The notes: generated by a model not told the origin, from the sequence alone. DNA of 64,000 nucleotides from CAWJLS01 sp963843755 (GCA_963843755.1 CAWJLS010000011.1:62001-126000); one strand, 5' to 3'; counted from the first letter of the stretch, positions 24,497 to 34,025 are shown. Numbers and translations are program-made.

Positions 24497-26041
24497 GTGG
24501 AGCCCGGACCCCGCCGCAAGCTGGTCGTCGCCTCGGTCATGCTCGGCATGTTCCTGGCGGCGCTCGAGGCGACCGCCGTCGCCGCCGCCATGCCGACCGT
24601 GGTCGGCGACCTGGGCGGCGTCGGCCGGTTCAGTTGGGTCTTCTCCGCCTACCTGCTGACCACCACCGCCACCGTCCCGCTCTACGGCAAGCTCGCGGAT
24701 CTCTTCGGACGGCGCAAGATCTACGCCGTGGCGGTGGTGCTGTTCTGCCTCGGCTCCGCGCTCTCGGGCGCCGCCCGCTCGATCGTCCAGCTCATCCTCT
24801 TCCGGGCGATCCAGGGGCTCGGCGCCGGCGGTGTGATGCCGGTGGCGGTGACGGTCATCGGCGACATCTTCGACCTGGAGGAGAGGGGCCGCATGCAGGG
24901 CCTGTTCTCGGCGGTCTGGGGCACGTCGAGCCTGGTCGGCCCGGCCCTGGGCGGCGTGGTGACCGACCTGCTCTCGTGGCGCTGGGTCTTCTACCTCAAC
25001 ATCCCGTTCGGCATCGCCTCGGCGGTGCTGCTCGCCCTGACCCTGCCCGAGAGCACCGAGGAGTCCCGCGACCGGCGCCTCGACCTGGTGGGCGTCGCGA
25101 GCCTGGTCGTCGCCGTCACTCTGCTGCTCTTCAGCCTGCTCGAGGGAACCGAGCTGTGGGGGTGGACCGGGCTGCCGACGCTCGCCCTGTTCGCGGCCTC
25201 CGGCGCCGCCGCCCTGCTCTTCCTCCGCCAGGAGCGGCGCGCCGCCGAGCCGATGCTGCCGGTGGAGCTGTTCAGCAGCCGGCTGGTCGGGCTGGCGGCG
25301 CTCGGCTCGGTCGGCATCGGGGCGATCATCTACACCGCCTCGGCCTACGTGCCGATCTTCGGCCAGGGGGTGCTCCGCGGTACCGCGGTCGACGCCGGCC
25401 TGCTGCTGGCGCCGGTCTCCGTCGGCTGGCCGATCGCCTCGGCGGTGAGCGGCCGGCTGATCCTGCCGGTCGGCTACCGCCGGCTGCTCCTGGCCGGCGG
25501 CTCGATCGCGGTGGTCGGCACCGCGCTGCTCGCCGCGGTCGACGCCGCCTCCGGCCGGCTCGACGTGATGATCGCCATGCTGGTCCTCGGCCTCGGCCTC
25601 GGGCTGACTTCGACGCCGCAGATCGTCGCCGTCCAGAGCGCCGTGCCGTGGCGCAGCCGCGGTGCCGCGACCAGCTCGCTCCAGTTCTTCCGCGCCATCG
25701 GCGGCGCCGTGGCGGTGGCCGCCTTCGGCGCGCTGCTCAACGCCCGGCTGCGGCTGGCGCTCGGCACCGCCTCGCTCGGCGCCGCCGACGCCGACGCCCT
25801 GCTCGACCCGGGCAGCCGGAGCAGCCTCTCGCCCGCCGCCCTCGAGCACCTCTCCGCCGCCCTCCTGTCGGCGCTCCAGCCGGTCTACCTGGGGCTGGTG
25901 GCCGTCGCCGTCGGCGTGCTGACGGTCGCCCTCGCCTTCCCCCGCGGCTCGGCCCGTTCCCAGGCCCTTACGGAGCCTGCACAGCCGGCGGCGCCGGCGG
26001 CGTCGGACGACCGGTTCGGCCGCGACGGATCGGCCGAGTAG
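24497..26041 (+). CDS. MFS multidrug transporter, DHA2 (14-helix) type
   Basis: A 514-residue efflux pump starting at GTG 24497. The first helix carries LGMFLAALEATAVAAAMPTV, motif A is GKLADLFGRRKIY, and motif C-like sequence is WGTSSLVGPALGGVVTDLLSWRWVFYLNIP. About 14 hydrophobic segments are visible, ending near residue 480 before a polar tail. These features fit the EmrB/QacA drug:H+ antiporters. It is divergent from the ferredoxin gene across a 122-bp spacer in which I see no distinctive signal. Confidence 0.9.
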   Translation: MEPGPRRKLVVASVMLGMFLAALEATAVAAAMPTVVGDLGGVGRFSWVFSAYLLTTTATVPLYGKLADLFGRRKIYAVAVVLFCLGSALSGAARSIVQLILFRAIQGLGAGGVMPVAVTVIGDIFDLEERGRMQGLFSAVWGTSSLVGPALGGVVTDLLSWRWVFYLNIPFGIASAVLLALTLPESTEESRDRRLDLVGVASLVVAVTLLLFSLLEGTELWGWTGLPTLALFAASGAAALLFLRQERRAAEPMLPVELFSSRLVGLAALGSVGIGAIIYTASAYVPIFGQGVLRGTAVDAGLLLAPVSVGWPIASAVSGRLILPVGYRRLLLAGGSIAVVGTALLAAVDAASGRLDVMIAMLVLGLGLGLTSTPQIVAVQSAVPWRSRGAATSSLQFFRAIGGAVAVAAFGALLNARLRLALGTASLGAADADALLDPGSRSSLSPAALEHLSAALLSALQPVYLGLVAVAVGVLTVALAFPRGSARSQALTEPAQPAAPAASDDRFGRDGSAE

Positions 26042-26096
26042 CCCGTCCCGACCGGAGTCGATCCGGGTCCGATCGGAGGCCGGGCGGGACGCCTCG

Positions 26097-26705
26097 TCAG
26101 CGGTAGACGGTGTCGCCGATCTGCGCCCATTCGACCCAGAGGACCTCGCACGCCCCGGCCCCGGTGTCGGTGCGCACGGTCGACGTGCGGATCCGGGCGC
26201 CGCCTTTTCGGACCACGTCGACCAGCAGGCCGCGCAGGCGGACCCGGTCGCCGGCGTCCAGCGCCTCCAGGGCCCGGCGCAGGTTGTCGGTCGCAGGTAG
26301 CAGGTGGACGTTGGCCGAGTGGGTGGCGATGTAGCGCAGGTCGAGGTCGCTCGCCCGGGTCGACCAGAGGTAGAAGCGCGACATCTGGTCGTAGGAGACC
26401 CGGCCGCGGTAGGGCGGATCGGGGAGCGCGCCCCAGGTGAGGGCCGCGTCGACCGGCGCGATGGCGGCGAACGGATCGAAGCGGTAGCAGGAGGCGCTGC
26501 CGACCACCGCCGAGATGTCGTAGGAGGCCTTCGGCGTCAGGTGGAACGCCTCGACTCGGAAGGGCTCTCGGTCGGTCGCCTCCTGGACCGGCTCGGTGGA
26601 CGGGTCGATCCGCTCGTCGGCCGGGTCGCCCGCCGGGCGCGACATCCACCACCAACCGACGGCGACCACCAGGGCGAGAACCGGCCAGATCGAAAGACGC
26701 CGCAT
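26097..26705 (-). CDS. Hypothetical secreted or membrane-anchored protein
   Basis: A 202-residue protein with an N-terminal hydrophobic anchor (IWPVLALVVAVGWWWM) followed by a soluble domain. The domain contains KASYDISAVVGSASCYRFDPFAAIAPVDAALTWG, FYLWSTRASDLDLRYIATHSANVHLLP and a final VWLEW-like strand with one Cys. I recognise no named family, although similar single-copy proteins with a YDIxAxV...DxxLxWG pattern are known as conserved hypotheticals. It is convergent with the MFS gene and divergent from the S9 peptidase. Confidence 0.7.
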   Translation of the reverse strand: MRRLSIWPVLALVVAVGWWWMSRPAGDPADERIDPSTEPVQEATDREPFRVEAFHLTPKASYDISAVVGSASCYRFDPFAAIAPVDAALTWGALPDPPYRGRVSYDQMSRFYLWSTRASDLDLRYIATHSANVHLLPATDNLRRALEALDAGDRVRLRGLLVDVVRKGGARIRTSTVRTDTGAGACEVLWVEWAQIGDTVYR

Positions 26706-26783
26706 GGGCCGATGCTAGCGCCCCTCGGGTAGACTGCACAGCGGCCCGACGACACGCCCGAACCACCCCCCGGAGGTCCCTCG

Positions 26784-29669
26784 ATGGTCTCTTCTTGTGC
26801 TCGCTGCACCCGTCCGTCCCGCGCCCTGACCACTACCCCGGTCGTGCTCCCGGCGGCGCTGGCCGCCGTCGCCCTGCTGCTCGTCCTCTCCGGGACCGCC
26901 GCCGCCCACGCCACTGCCCCGGCGTCCCCGGCGTCCCCGGAGGACTCCGGTGCCAAGAGCCTGGCGATCGGCTCCTGGCTGGTCCTCGGACCGGAGGTCG
27001 CGCCCCTGCCGGCCTTCCACGACGCCGCGGCCCACGGCGCCACCGCCGCCGACCTGCTGGACGGGGCCGGCCTGGTGGGCCAGGAGCCGTGGCCCGCCGC
27101 GGGCGACCGGGTGGAGCTGCCGGCCGGCGGCGAGGCGACCTGGGGCGTGGCGACGGCCGACGGCGGCGCCCTCGTCCTGCCGTCGGGCGAGTCCGACGAC
27201 GTCCCGCGGCGGGCGTGGCTGGCCGTGCGGCTCGACGTCTCCCGGTTCGTCGAGCCGTCGCTCGCGGTCGGCTCCGCCCATCCGCTGCGGGTCTGGCTCG
27301 ACGGCGAGCAGGTGGCCGAGAAGGGGAGCGACCCGCCGCGTGACGAAGTCGGCGAAATCGGCGACGACGACGACGACGGGAAGGGGACCGAGGACGCGGC
27401 CGGCATGGCGCAGGCGTCGCTCTCGCTCTCCCCCGGGCCGCACCTGCTGATGGTGCAGACGGTGTTCGACCCGGCCCAGGCGCACACCGGCTGGCAGGTG
27501 ACGGCGGAGCTGACCCGTGCGGACACGGATGCGGACACGGATGCGGACGAGGAGAGCGACGCCCAGCCCAGCCCCCTGGCAGACGCGATCTCCTTGTCGA
27601 CCGACGCCTCCCGGAGCCTGTCGCTCGGCGACCTCCTCGACGTGCCGGACGTGGCGGACGCCACGGTCTCGGCGGACGGCGCCCTGGTGGCCGTGACCCT
27701 GGAGCGTCCGTCGGTTCCGGCGGACGACCGGGAGAGCTGGGTCGAGGTCCGCCGAGCCGACGATGGCTCGCCGGTGCGCTCCTTCCGCGGGGCGGGCGGC
27801 GGTCCGGGATCGTTCCAGTGGGCGCCCTCCGGTCATCGCTACCTGTTCGCCTCCGGCGGCGAGACCACCTCGCTCTGGGTCGGCGACCTGGACACCGGCG
27901 TCTCCGCCCCGCTGATCTCGGACGTCGCGCGCTTCGGCGGCGCGACCTGGAGCCCGAACGGCGCGTTCGTCGTCTACAGCGCGTCCGAGGAGGAGGCCGC
28001 GGACGACTCGGGCTTCAAGCGCCTGCGCTCGCTCGAGGATCGCTGGCCGGGACGGCGCAACCGTGGCTCCCTCTTCCTGGTGCACGTCCCCGACCTGCTC
28101 GATCCGTCCGCCGAGCTGCCCGCCCATCCGGTGGTTCGCCGCCTGACCGCCGGCGGCACGACGACGAACCTGGTCGACATCTCCCCGGACGGGTCGCAGC
28201 TGCTCTTCACCCGCTCCGAGATCGTCCGCGAGCGGCCGTTCACTGTCGACCATCTGTTCGAGCTGAGCCTCGACGACGACGCGCTCGCACCGCGGGAGGT
28301 GGCGACCATCTCCTGGTTCGGCGGCGCCCTCTACGCCCCCGACGGCCGGCACCTGCTGGTCCTCGGCGGGCCGTCGACTTTCGGCGCGGCCGGTGACGCC
28401 ACGCCGGAGGGCGAGATCGCCAACGATTTCGACGGCCAGGCCTACCTCTACGACCTGAAGACCGACCAGGTGCGTGCGCTGACCACCAACTACGATCCGT
28501 CGATCACCTTCGCCGCCTGGAGCCCGGACGGGGCGGCGCTCTACTTCCAGACGGTCGACGGACCGTACGACCGGATCGTGCGCTACCGCCTGGACGACGG
28601 GTCGTTCACGCCGTTGCCGACGGGGATCGACGCGGTCGGCGCCATGGAGCTCTCCCACGACGGCTCGCGCCTGGTCTACCAGGGGTCCTCGGCGAACGCG
28701 CCGGCACGGGTGCTGAGCCTGGGGCTCGACCCGGCCGATCCGGACGTGGGCGCCCCGCGGGAGGGCGCGGCGGGACAGCCGGCGACGGTCTACTTCCCCG
28801 GCGCCGAGCGGTTCGCCCACGTCCGGATCGGCCGGATCGAGGACTACTCCTTCACCGCGTCGGACGGCACGGAGATCGTCGGCCGGGTCCACTACCCGCC
28901 CGGCTTCGACGGGGCGCGGGCGGCGGCGGCGAGCATGCCGGCGATCGTCTACTACTACGGCGGCACCGTGCCGGTCGACCGGAGCTTCGGCGGCCGCTAC
29001 CCGTTCAACCTGTGGGCGGCCCACGGCTACGTGGTCTACGTCCTCCAGCCGAGCGGCGCCATCGGCTTCGGCCAGGCGTTCTCCGCCCGCCACGTCAACG
29101 ACTGGGGCAAGCAGGCGGCCCGGGACATCATGGAGGGGACCCGCGCCTTCCTCGGCGCCCATCCGTTCGTCGACCCGCGGCGGGTCGGCTGCGGCGGCGC
29201 CTCCTACGGCGGCTTCATGACCATGTCGCTGGTCACCCAGACCGACATGTTCCGGACCGCCATCGCCCACGCCGGGATCAGCAGCCTGTCGAGCTACTGG
29301 GGCGAGGGCTGGTGGGGCTACAGCTACAGCGCCGTCGCCTCGGCGGGCGCCTACCCGTGGAACCGGCGCGACCTCTACGTCGACCAGAGCCCGCTGTTCC
29401 ACGCCGACCGCATCCACACGCCGCTGCTGCTGCTCCACGGCACGGCGGACACCAACGTGCCGATCGGCGAGAGCCAGCAGCTCTTCACCGCGCTCGAGAT
29501 CCTCGGCCGGGAGGTGGAGCTGGTGACCATCGACGGCGAGAACCACCACATCCTGGACTATCCGAAGCGGGTGCGCTGGATGGAGACGATCCTCGCCTGG
29601 TACGACCGCGAGCTCAAAGGGGAGCCGGGCTGGTGGAACTCGCTCTACCCGCCAGAGGACGGGCCGTAG
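26784..29669 (+). CDS. S9 family (prolyl oligopeptidase-type) secreted peptidase
   Basis: A 961-residue protein with a signal peptide (LAAVALLLVLSGTAAAHA, cleavage near residue 42). An unusual N-terminal domain (residues about 55-250) precedes the WD40-like propeller, and it contains an acidic run and a TDADTDADE repeat. The C-terminal alpha/beta hydrolase domain has nucleophile Ser807 in GGASYGGFM, Asp889 in HGTADTNVP and His921 or His922 in ENHHILDY. It probably degrades peptides in the periplasm or outside the cell. The N-terminal domain is longer than in usual dipeptidyl-peptidase-like S9 enzymes. Confidence 0.9.
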   Translation: MVSSCARCTRPSRALTTTPVVLPAALAAVALLLVLSGTAAAHATAPASPASPEDSGAKSLAIGSWLVLGPEVAPLPAFHDAAAHGATAADLLDGAGLVGQEPWPAAGDRVELPAGGEATWGVATADGGALVLPSGESDDVPRRAWLAVRLDVSRFVEPSLAVGSAHPLRVWLDGEQVAEKGSDPPRDEVGEIGDDDDDGKGTEDAAGMAQASLSLSPGPHLLMVQTVFDPAQAHTGWQVTAELTRADTDADTDADEESDAQPSPLADAISLSTDASRSLSLGDLLDVPDVADATVSADGALVAVTLERPSVPADDRESWVEVRRADDGSPVRSFRGAGGGPGSFQWAPSGHRYLFASGGETTSLWVGDLDTGVSAPLISDVARFGGATWSPNGAFVVYSASEEEAADDSGFKRLRSLEDRWPGRRNRGSLFLVHVPDLLDPSAELPAHPVVRRLTAGGTTTNLVDISPDGSQLLFTRSEIVRERPFTVDHLFELSLDDDALAPREVATISWFGGALYAPDGRHLLVLGGPSTFGAAGDATPEGEIANDFDGQAYLYDLKTDQVRALTTNYDPSITFAAWSPDGAALYFQTVDGPYDRIVRYRLDDGSFTPLPTGIDAVGAMELSHDGSRLVYQGSSANAPARVLSLGLDPADPDVGAPREGAAGQPATVYFPGAERFAHVRIGRIEDYSFTASDGTEIVGRVHYPPGFDGARAAAASMPAIVYYYGGTVPVDRSFGGRYPFNLWAAHGYVVYVLQPSGAIGFGQAFSARHVNDWGKQAARDIMEGTRAFLGAHPFVDPRRVGCGGASYGGFMTMSLVTQTDMFRTAIAHAGISSLSSYWGEGWWGYSYSAVASAGAYPWNRRDLYVDQSPLFHADRIHTPLLLLHGTADTNVPIGESQQLFTALEILGREVELVTIDGENHHILDYPKRVRWMETILAWYDRELKGEPGWWNSLYPPEDGP

Positions 29670-29698
29670 GAACCCGGGCGGCGCGATAGGATTCTCCG

Positions 29699-30181
29699 AT
29701 GCCCCGAGACCCCGAAGACTTTCTCGACTACCACGCCATGATCCAGGGTGCTCTGCGGGGCGTCGTGTGCGAGGCCATGGGCCGCGTCGCCGCGGAGGGC
29801 TTCCCGGGCGAGCACCACTTCTACCTGAGCTTCCGCACCGACGCCGAGGGCGTCGCGGTGCCGAAGTTCCTGCGCGACCGGTACCCGGACGAGATCACCA
29901 TCGTGCTGCAGAACCAGTTCTGGGACCTGGTGGTCGACGACGACGGCTTCTCGGTCAGCCTGAGCTTCGACGCCAGCCGGGAGCGGCTCGAGGTTCCGTG
30001 GCTGGCACTGACCGCCTTCGTCGACCCGGCGGCCGAGTTCGCCCTGCGCTTCGCGGGCGCGGGCGATGACGAGCCGGACGGGGCGGACGGGGGCGACGAG
30101 GAGGGAGACAGCTCCGCGGGCTCGGCCGACGCCACGGCCGAGGTGGTCAGCATCGAGCGGTTCAAGAAGCGCGACGAGTAG
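29699..30181 (+). CDS. SspB-family ClpXP adaptor-like protein
   Basis: A 160-residue protein similar to the SspB adaptor fold: YHAMIQGALRGVVCEAM, HHFYLSFRTDAEGVAVPKFLRDRYPDEITIVLQNQFWDL, and FSVSLSFDASRERLEVPWLALTAFVDPAAEFALRF. An acidic linker is followed by a short conserved end, VVSIERFKKRDE, where SspB tails dock ClpX. It probably delivers ssrA-tagged or other substrates to ClpXP. It starts 29 bp after the peptidase gene. Confidence 0.88.
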   Translation: MPRDPEDFLDYHAMIQGALRGVVCEAMGRVAAEGFPGEHHFYLSFRTDAEGVAVPKFLRDRYPDEITIVLQNQFWDLVVDDDGFSVSLSFDASRERLEVPWLALTAFVDPAAEFALRFAGAGDDEPDGADGGDEEGDSSAGSADATAEVVSIERFKKRDE

Positions 30182-30310
30182 GCCGGCGGCCGGGCTTCGG
30201 GGGGGGGCACCGCGTGCGAGGTCGGCGCCGTTGCGCGGCGCGGCCGGTTTGGCGCCGCTCGGGGCTGTGTGACACAGTGGGGCGGAATCCTTTCCCGAGA
30301 GGAGCCCTCC

Positions 30311-31609
30311 ATGCTGACGCCTCGCCCGGTCCCACGGCGCGCGGAGACCCGCCCGAGGCTCTCCTCGCGCGCCTCGACCGTCCTTCTCCTGGTCCTGCTT
30401 GCGGCCCTGGCCTGCCTCGTTCCCGCGCCGGTCCGCGCGCAGGAAGGAACCTGCGTCGACGGTCCGACCACCCTCTGCCTCGACGAGAACCGCTTCGAGG
30501 TCACCGTCGAGTGGCACGACTTCACCCCCAACCCGTTCTCACTCCCCGGCCAGGCCGAGGCCGGCCAGGGGCAGAGGGTGAAGCTCGAGCCCTCGACGAG
30601 CTCCGACTCCGGCTTCTTCTGGTTCTACGACGCGAACGAGGTCGAGCTGGTGGTCCAGGTTCTCGACGGCCGGAGCATCACCGGCCACTTCTGGGTCTTC
30701 GCCGGATCGCTGACCAATGTCGAGTACACCCTTACGGTGACCGACACGGTGACCGCGGACCACGTCACCTACGTCAACCCGGCGGGCGCCCGGACGATCA
30801 TCGAAGACACCCAGGCCCTGGAGGGCTCAGGGGGAGGTGGCACCGGCGGCAGCCAGGTGGTCCGCGCCGTCCGGCGGAGCGTCGTTCCGAAGGAGGCGCT
30901 GCCGGGCTGCGGGGACGACGGGGTGGCCTGCGTCCAGAACGGGCGCTTCGCGATCCAGTCGACCTACCGCCCACCGAACCAGCCGGACTCTCCGGCCATC
31001 GGCCGGGCCTCGCTGGCCACCGAGACGAGCGTGCTGCTCGCCTACTTCGACGACCCGAGCACCCTGAGCACGTTCGTGAAGGTGGTCGACGGCCGCGAGG
31101 TGAACGGCAGCTTCTGGATCTCCGGAGCCACGCTGCTCAACACCTTGCCGGGCGTCGAGATCGTGGTGACCGACCTCGACACGGGAAAGCGGGCGACCTA
31201 TGCCACGACGGACGGGAGTCCGTTCGCCTTCGGCGACCGCCAGCCGTTCGCTCCCGACCCGCCGGACGGGCCCTGGCTCGAGACGCCGGAGATCCCCGAT
31301 TTCCGGTTCAAGGCGCGGGTGACCGGCGGCAACGGAGAGGTGCCGGTGCGCCAGGAGAGCGAGTGCATCCCGGAGACCTTGTGCCTCTCCGGCGCCATCC
31401 CGGGCCGCTCGGAGCTCTTCCTGCGCATGGTCGGGCCGAAGCCGAACGGCTTCCTGTGGCCCAACATCGTCAAGTTCTCCACCTCCCAGATCGAGGTCTG
31501 GGCCGAGCAGCTCTCCTCCGGCGTGATGAACTACTACCTGCTCGAGGGCGCGTCGCCGGGGAGCGACGAGCTGACCGGCCTGTTCGATCGCACGGGCTTC
31601 ACCCCCTGA
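30311..31609 (+). CDS. Secreted protein with two tandem beta-rich domains
   Basis: A 432-residue protein starting at ATG 30311 with a GAGAGGAG site upstream. Signal peptide residues are about 22-43 (TVLLLVLLAALACLVPAPVRA). Two related domains follow, at residues 56-160 and 207-303. Each begins CL/CVxNxRF and has a central WFYDANEVELVVQVLDG or AYFDDPSTLSTFVKVVDG segment, then GHFWVF or GSFWIS and a VTDxxTG strand. A third Cys-containing stretch, CIPETLCLSG, closes the protein. The repeat is seen in other acidobacterial-type secreted proteins, but I know no function for it. The 129-bp leader holds no gene. Confidence 0.75.
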   Translation: MLTPRPVPRRAETRPRLSSRASTVLLLVLLAALACLVPAPVRAQEGTCVDGPTTLCLDENRFEVTVEWHDFTPNPFSLPGQAEAGQGQRVKLEPSTSSDSGFFWFYDANEVELVVQVLDGRSITGHFWVFAGSLTNVEYTLTVTDTVTADHVTYVNPAGARTIIEDTQALEGSGGGGTGGSQVVRAVRRSVVPKEALPGCGDDGVACVQNGRFAIQSTYRPPNQPDSPAIGRASLATETSVLLAYFDDPSTLSTFVKVVDGREVNGSFWISGATLLNTLPGVEIVVTDLDTGKRATYATTDGSPFAFGDRQPFAPDPPDGPWLETPEIPDFRFKARVTGGNGEVPVRQESECIPETLCLSGAIPGRSELFLRMVGPKPNGFLWPNIVKFSTSQIEVWAEQLSSGVMNYYLLEGASPGSDELTGLFDRTGFTP

Positions 31610-32234
31610 GCCAGTCGGGCAGGGCGTTGACCGACGGCAGGATGGCGAGCGGGCGCCGGGTGGCGAGCTCCGCCGCCGAGCCGGAGCCGGAGGTGACGGC
31701 CACGGCCGCGGCGCCGGCGCTTTCGGCCATGTCGAGGTCGTGGGTCGTGTCGCCGATGACCAGCGCCTCGCCGACCCCGACGCCGAGCTCGTCCAGGATC
31801 TCGTGGACCATGGACGGGCTCGGCTTGGCCGGCGACTCGCTGACCGTCCGGGTGGCGAGGAAGAGGTCGGCGAGGCCGGTCCGTTCGAGGTCGTGGTCCA
31901 GCCCCTGGCGCCCCTTGCCGGTGGCGACCGCCAGCCAGTAGCCCTCGCCCGCCAGCCGGTCGAGGGTCTCCCGGGCGCCGGCGAAGAGCGCGTGCCTGGC
32001 GGCGAAGCCGCCCAGCCAGCGCTCCCGGTAGCCGCCGACGACGCGCTCGTAGAGGCCCGCTCGGTCGGGCGGGTCGGGGTAGAGCGCGTCGATCGTCTCG
32101 CGCAGGCCGAGGCCGATGGTCGCCCGCACCGCCTCGTCCGGCACGGCCGGCAGGCCGAGGTCGGCGACCGTGGCCTGCATGCAGGCGACGATGGTGCCGA
32201 TCGAGTCCATCAAGGTGCCGTCCCAGTCGAACAC
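31599..32234 (-). CDS. HAD-superfamily hydrolase, phosphoglycolate phosphatase-like
   Basis: A protein of 211 residues beginning at GTG 32234 directly at the catalytic motif VFDWDGTLMDS. In-frame sequence continues upstream to a PYRLL stretch without a standard start codon. Further motifs are AVATGKGRQGLD (motif II region), the Lys in ESPAKPSPSM and the metal site VIGDTTHDLDMA. The Gph-like cap domain lies between the first two. It overlaps the convergent secreted-protein gene by 11 bp and follows the nucleotidyltransferase gene by 58 bp. Confidence 0.85.
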   Translation of the reverse strand: MFDWDGTLMDSIGTIVACMQATVADLGLPAVPDEAVRATIGLGLRETIDALYPDPPDRAGLYERVVGGYRERWLGGFAARHALFAGARETLDRLAGEGYWLAVATGKGRQGLDHDLERTGLADLFLATRTVSESPAKPSPSMVHEILDELGVGVGEALVIGDTTHDLDMAESAGAAAVAVTSGSGSAAELATRRPLAILPSVNALPDWLRG

Positions 32235-32292
32235 CAGGAGGCGGTAGGGGGCGGGGGTGACCGGGGTGACCAGGGTGGGGGGGTCGGGCGGG

Positions 32293-33456
32293 TCATGACG
32301 CTTCGGAGCGCGGCCCGGCGGACGGCCGCGGGTCGCGGCGCTGGGGGTCGAGCGGCGCGTAGATCAGGTCTTCCACCACCGAGGCGCCGGCCGGAACAGA
32401 GGCGTCGGCGGTGCGGCGGCAGATCAGCCGGGCGCTGACCCGCGCGGTGCCGGGGATGACCGCGCCGTAGCCGACCACGCAGCCGCCGAGGCGAGCGCCG
32501 GCCGCGATCCGGGCGCCCGGAAGGACGGTGCAGCGCCGCAGGCGGGCGCCGGCCTCCACGACGGCCCCGTCCTCGACCACCGTGCGGGTGATGCGCGCCC
32601 CGCGGACCACCTCCGCGCCGGGCGCGACCCACGAGCCGGGTGTCACCGGCGACCAGGCCAGCCATCCGGTCGGAGCGCCGCCGGCCAGGGCCGCGTCGCG
32701 CAGGCGCCGCGGGGTCCCCAGGTCGAACCAGGCGCGGCCGGAGACGAAGGCGGCGACGTGGGCGCCTTCCTGGAGGAGCGGCCGGAAGAGGGTCGGCACG
32801 GTCTCCGACGGCCCTTGCGGCACCCGGGCGAGCAGGTCGGGCGAGAGCACCTGGGCGCCGGCGAAGACCAGGCGGCGGAGGCCCTTCTCCTCGTCGTCCG
32901 CGGCGCCCGTTCGCGCGGCGCGGCCGGCGCCGGGGGGATCGAACGAGCGCACCCTTCCGTTCTTGCCGACGGCGACGCCGCCGCCGTAGCTCCGGGGGTC
33001 GACGCTCTTGGTGAACAGGAGGGTGGCGACGGCGTCGCGCCGCCGGTGGCGACGGAGCATTCCCCGGATCGGCCAGCGGCAGAGGCTGTCGCCGTTGATC
33101 ACCACCACGGCGTCCGCCGGCGCGAAGAACGAGGTCAACGGTCGCAGCGCACCGAAGGTGCCGAGGATCTCCGGCTCGTCCGAGAAACGGACCTCCATGC
33201 CGGGCCAGCGCGGGTCCTCGCCAGAGGTGCCGGAGCCGCCGCCTGCCGCCTGGGGTCCGATGGCGCGCCGGACCGCCTCGCCGAGGTGATGGGTGTTGAC
33301 CGCCACCGCCTCGCACCCCGCCGCCGCCAGCCGCCGCAGGGCGAGCTCCAGGGGCGTGGTGCCGCGAACCGGCGTCAGCGTCTTCGGCACCTGGTCGGTC
33401 AACGGCGCCAGACGGGTGCCGTACCCGGCGGCGAGGACCAGCGCGCGGAACCTCAA
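32293..33456 (-). CDS. Sugar nucleotidyltransferase with left-handed beta-helix tail
   Basis: A 387-residue protein starting at TTG 33456, overlapping the CYTH-gene stop by four bases (TTGA). The nucleotidyltransferase signature is LVLAAGYGTRLAPLTDQVPKTLTPV, with VVINGDSLC as the metal/nucleotide site and FDLGTPRRLRDA. Residues about 275-365 carry hexapeptide-like repeats (ARITRTVVEDGAVVEAGARL, GARLGGCVVGYGAVIPG). The layout fits mannose-1-phosphate guanylyltransferase or glucose-1-phosphate nucleotidyltransferase types; the exact substrate is open. A Gly-rich loop near residue 75 looks expanded. Confidence 0.85.
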   Translation of the reverse strand: MRFRALVLAAGYGTRLAPLTDQVPKTLTPVRGTTPLELALRRLAAAGCEAVAVNTHHLGEAVRRAIGPQAAGGGSGTSGEDPRWPGMEVRFSDEPEILGTFGALRPLTSFFAPADAVVVINGDSLCRWPIRGMLRRHRRRDAVATLLFTKSVDPRSYGGGVAVGKNGRVRSFDPPGAGRAARTGAADDEEKGLRRLVFAGAQVLSPDLLARVPQGPSETVPTLFRPLLQEGAHVAAFVSGRAWFDLGTPRRLRDAALAGGAPTGWLAWSPVTPGSWVAPGAEVVRGARITRTVVEDGAVVEAGARLRRCTVLPGARIAAGARLGGCVVGYGAVIPGTARVSARLICRRTADASVPAGASVVEDLIYAPLDPQRRDPRPSAGPRSEAS

Positions 33457-34025
33457 GGGTCGAAGGTCATGTTCCGGGGCGCGTCCGGGTTTTCGCGGAG
33501 GTAGTCCTCGTAGAGGCGCAGGTAGCTCCGGCGCTCGGCCGTGTCCGGATCGAGCCCGAACCGTTTCGCCAGCGCCTCGGCCGCGTCGCCCTCGAACTCC
33601 GCGAAGTCGCCGATGGGCGTGTGGTCGAGCGCCACGGTGACGCCGCCGAGCTGCCAGACCTCACGCTTCTTCTGATAGCTGCGGACGACTTCGAAGCCGA
33701 GCGCCTCGAAGATCCGGCGGGTCGCGTCCGGATCGGAGACCTCGGTCTCGTGCTCCGCGCGGACCTTCAGCCGCCCCTCGAACTCCGCCGGCCCCTTGAA
33801 GGTCAGCCAGGCACCTCGGCTCTCGGTGCGCAGGCGCAGGACGCAGCCTTCGGAGTGGAGCTCGTCGGCGCGATCGAACAGGAGGTTCTCTTCGAGCGAG
33901 GAGGCGACCACGCGCTCGGCTTCCATCTCGATCAGGCGATCTCGGAGGCGATCGTGCTCGACGGCCGCGAACTTGAGCTCGCGCTCGACGCTCTGCTGGT
34001 CGGTCGATTCAGAAGAAGACTCCAT
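33453..34025 (-). CDS. CYTH-domain protein (class IV adenylate cyclase/triphosphatase-like)
   Basis: A protein of 190 residues from ATG 34025; two upstream starts at 34040 and 34058 are possible. The CYTH hallmark ExExK is VERELKF. Strands with basic and acidic tunnel residues follow: VLRLRTESRGAWLTFKGP, RLKVRAEHETEV, KKREVWQLGGVTVALDHTPIGDFAEFEG, and a final SYLRLYEDYLRE. Members are CyaB-type cyclases, thiamine triphosphatases or tripolyphosphatases; the activity here cannot be chosen. It is translationally coupled to the nucleotidyltransferase. Confidence 0.85.
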   Translation of the reverse strand: MESSSESTDQQSVERELKFAAVEHDRLRDRLIEMEAERVVASSLEENLLFDRADELHSEGCVLRLRTESRGAWLTFKGPAEFEGRLKVRAEHETEVSDPDATRRIFEALGFEVVRSYQKKREVWQLGGVTVALDHTPIGDFAEFEGDAAEALAKRFGLDPDTAERRSYLRLYEDYLRENPDAPRNMTFDP

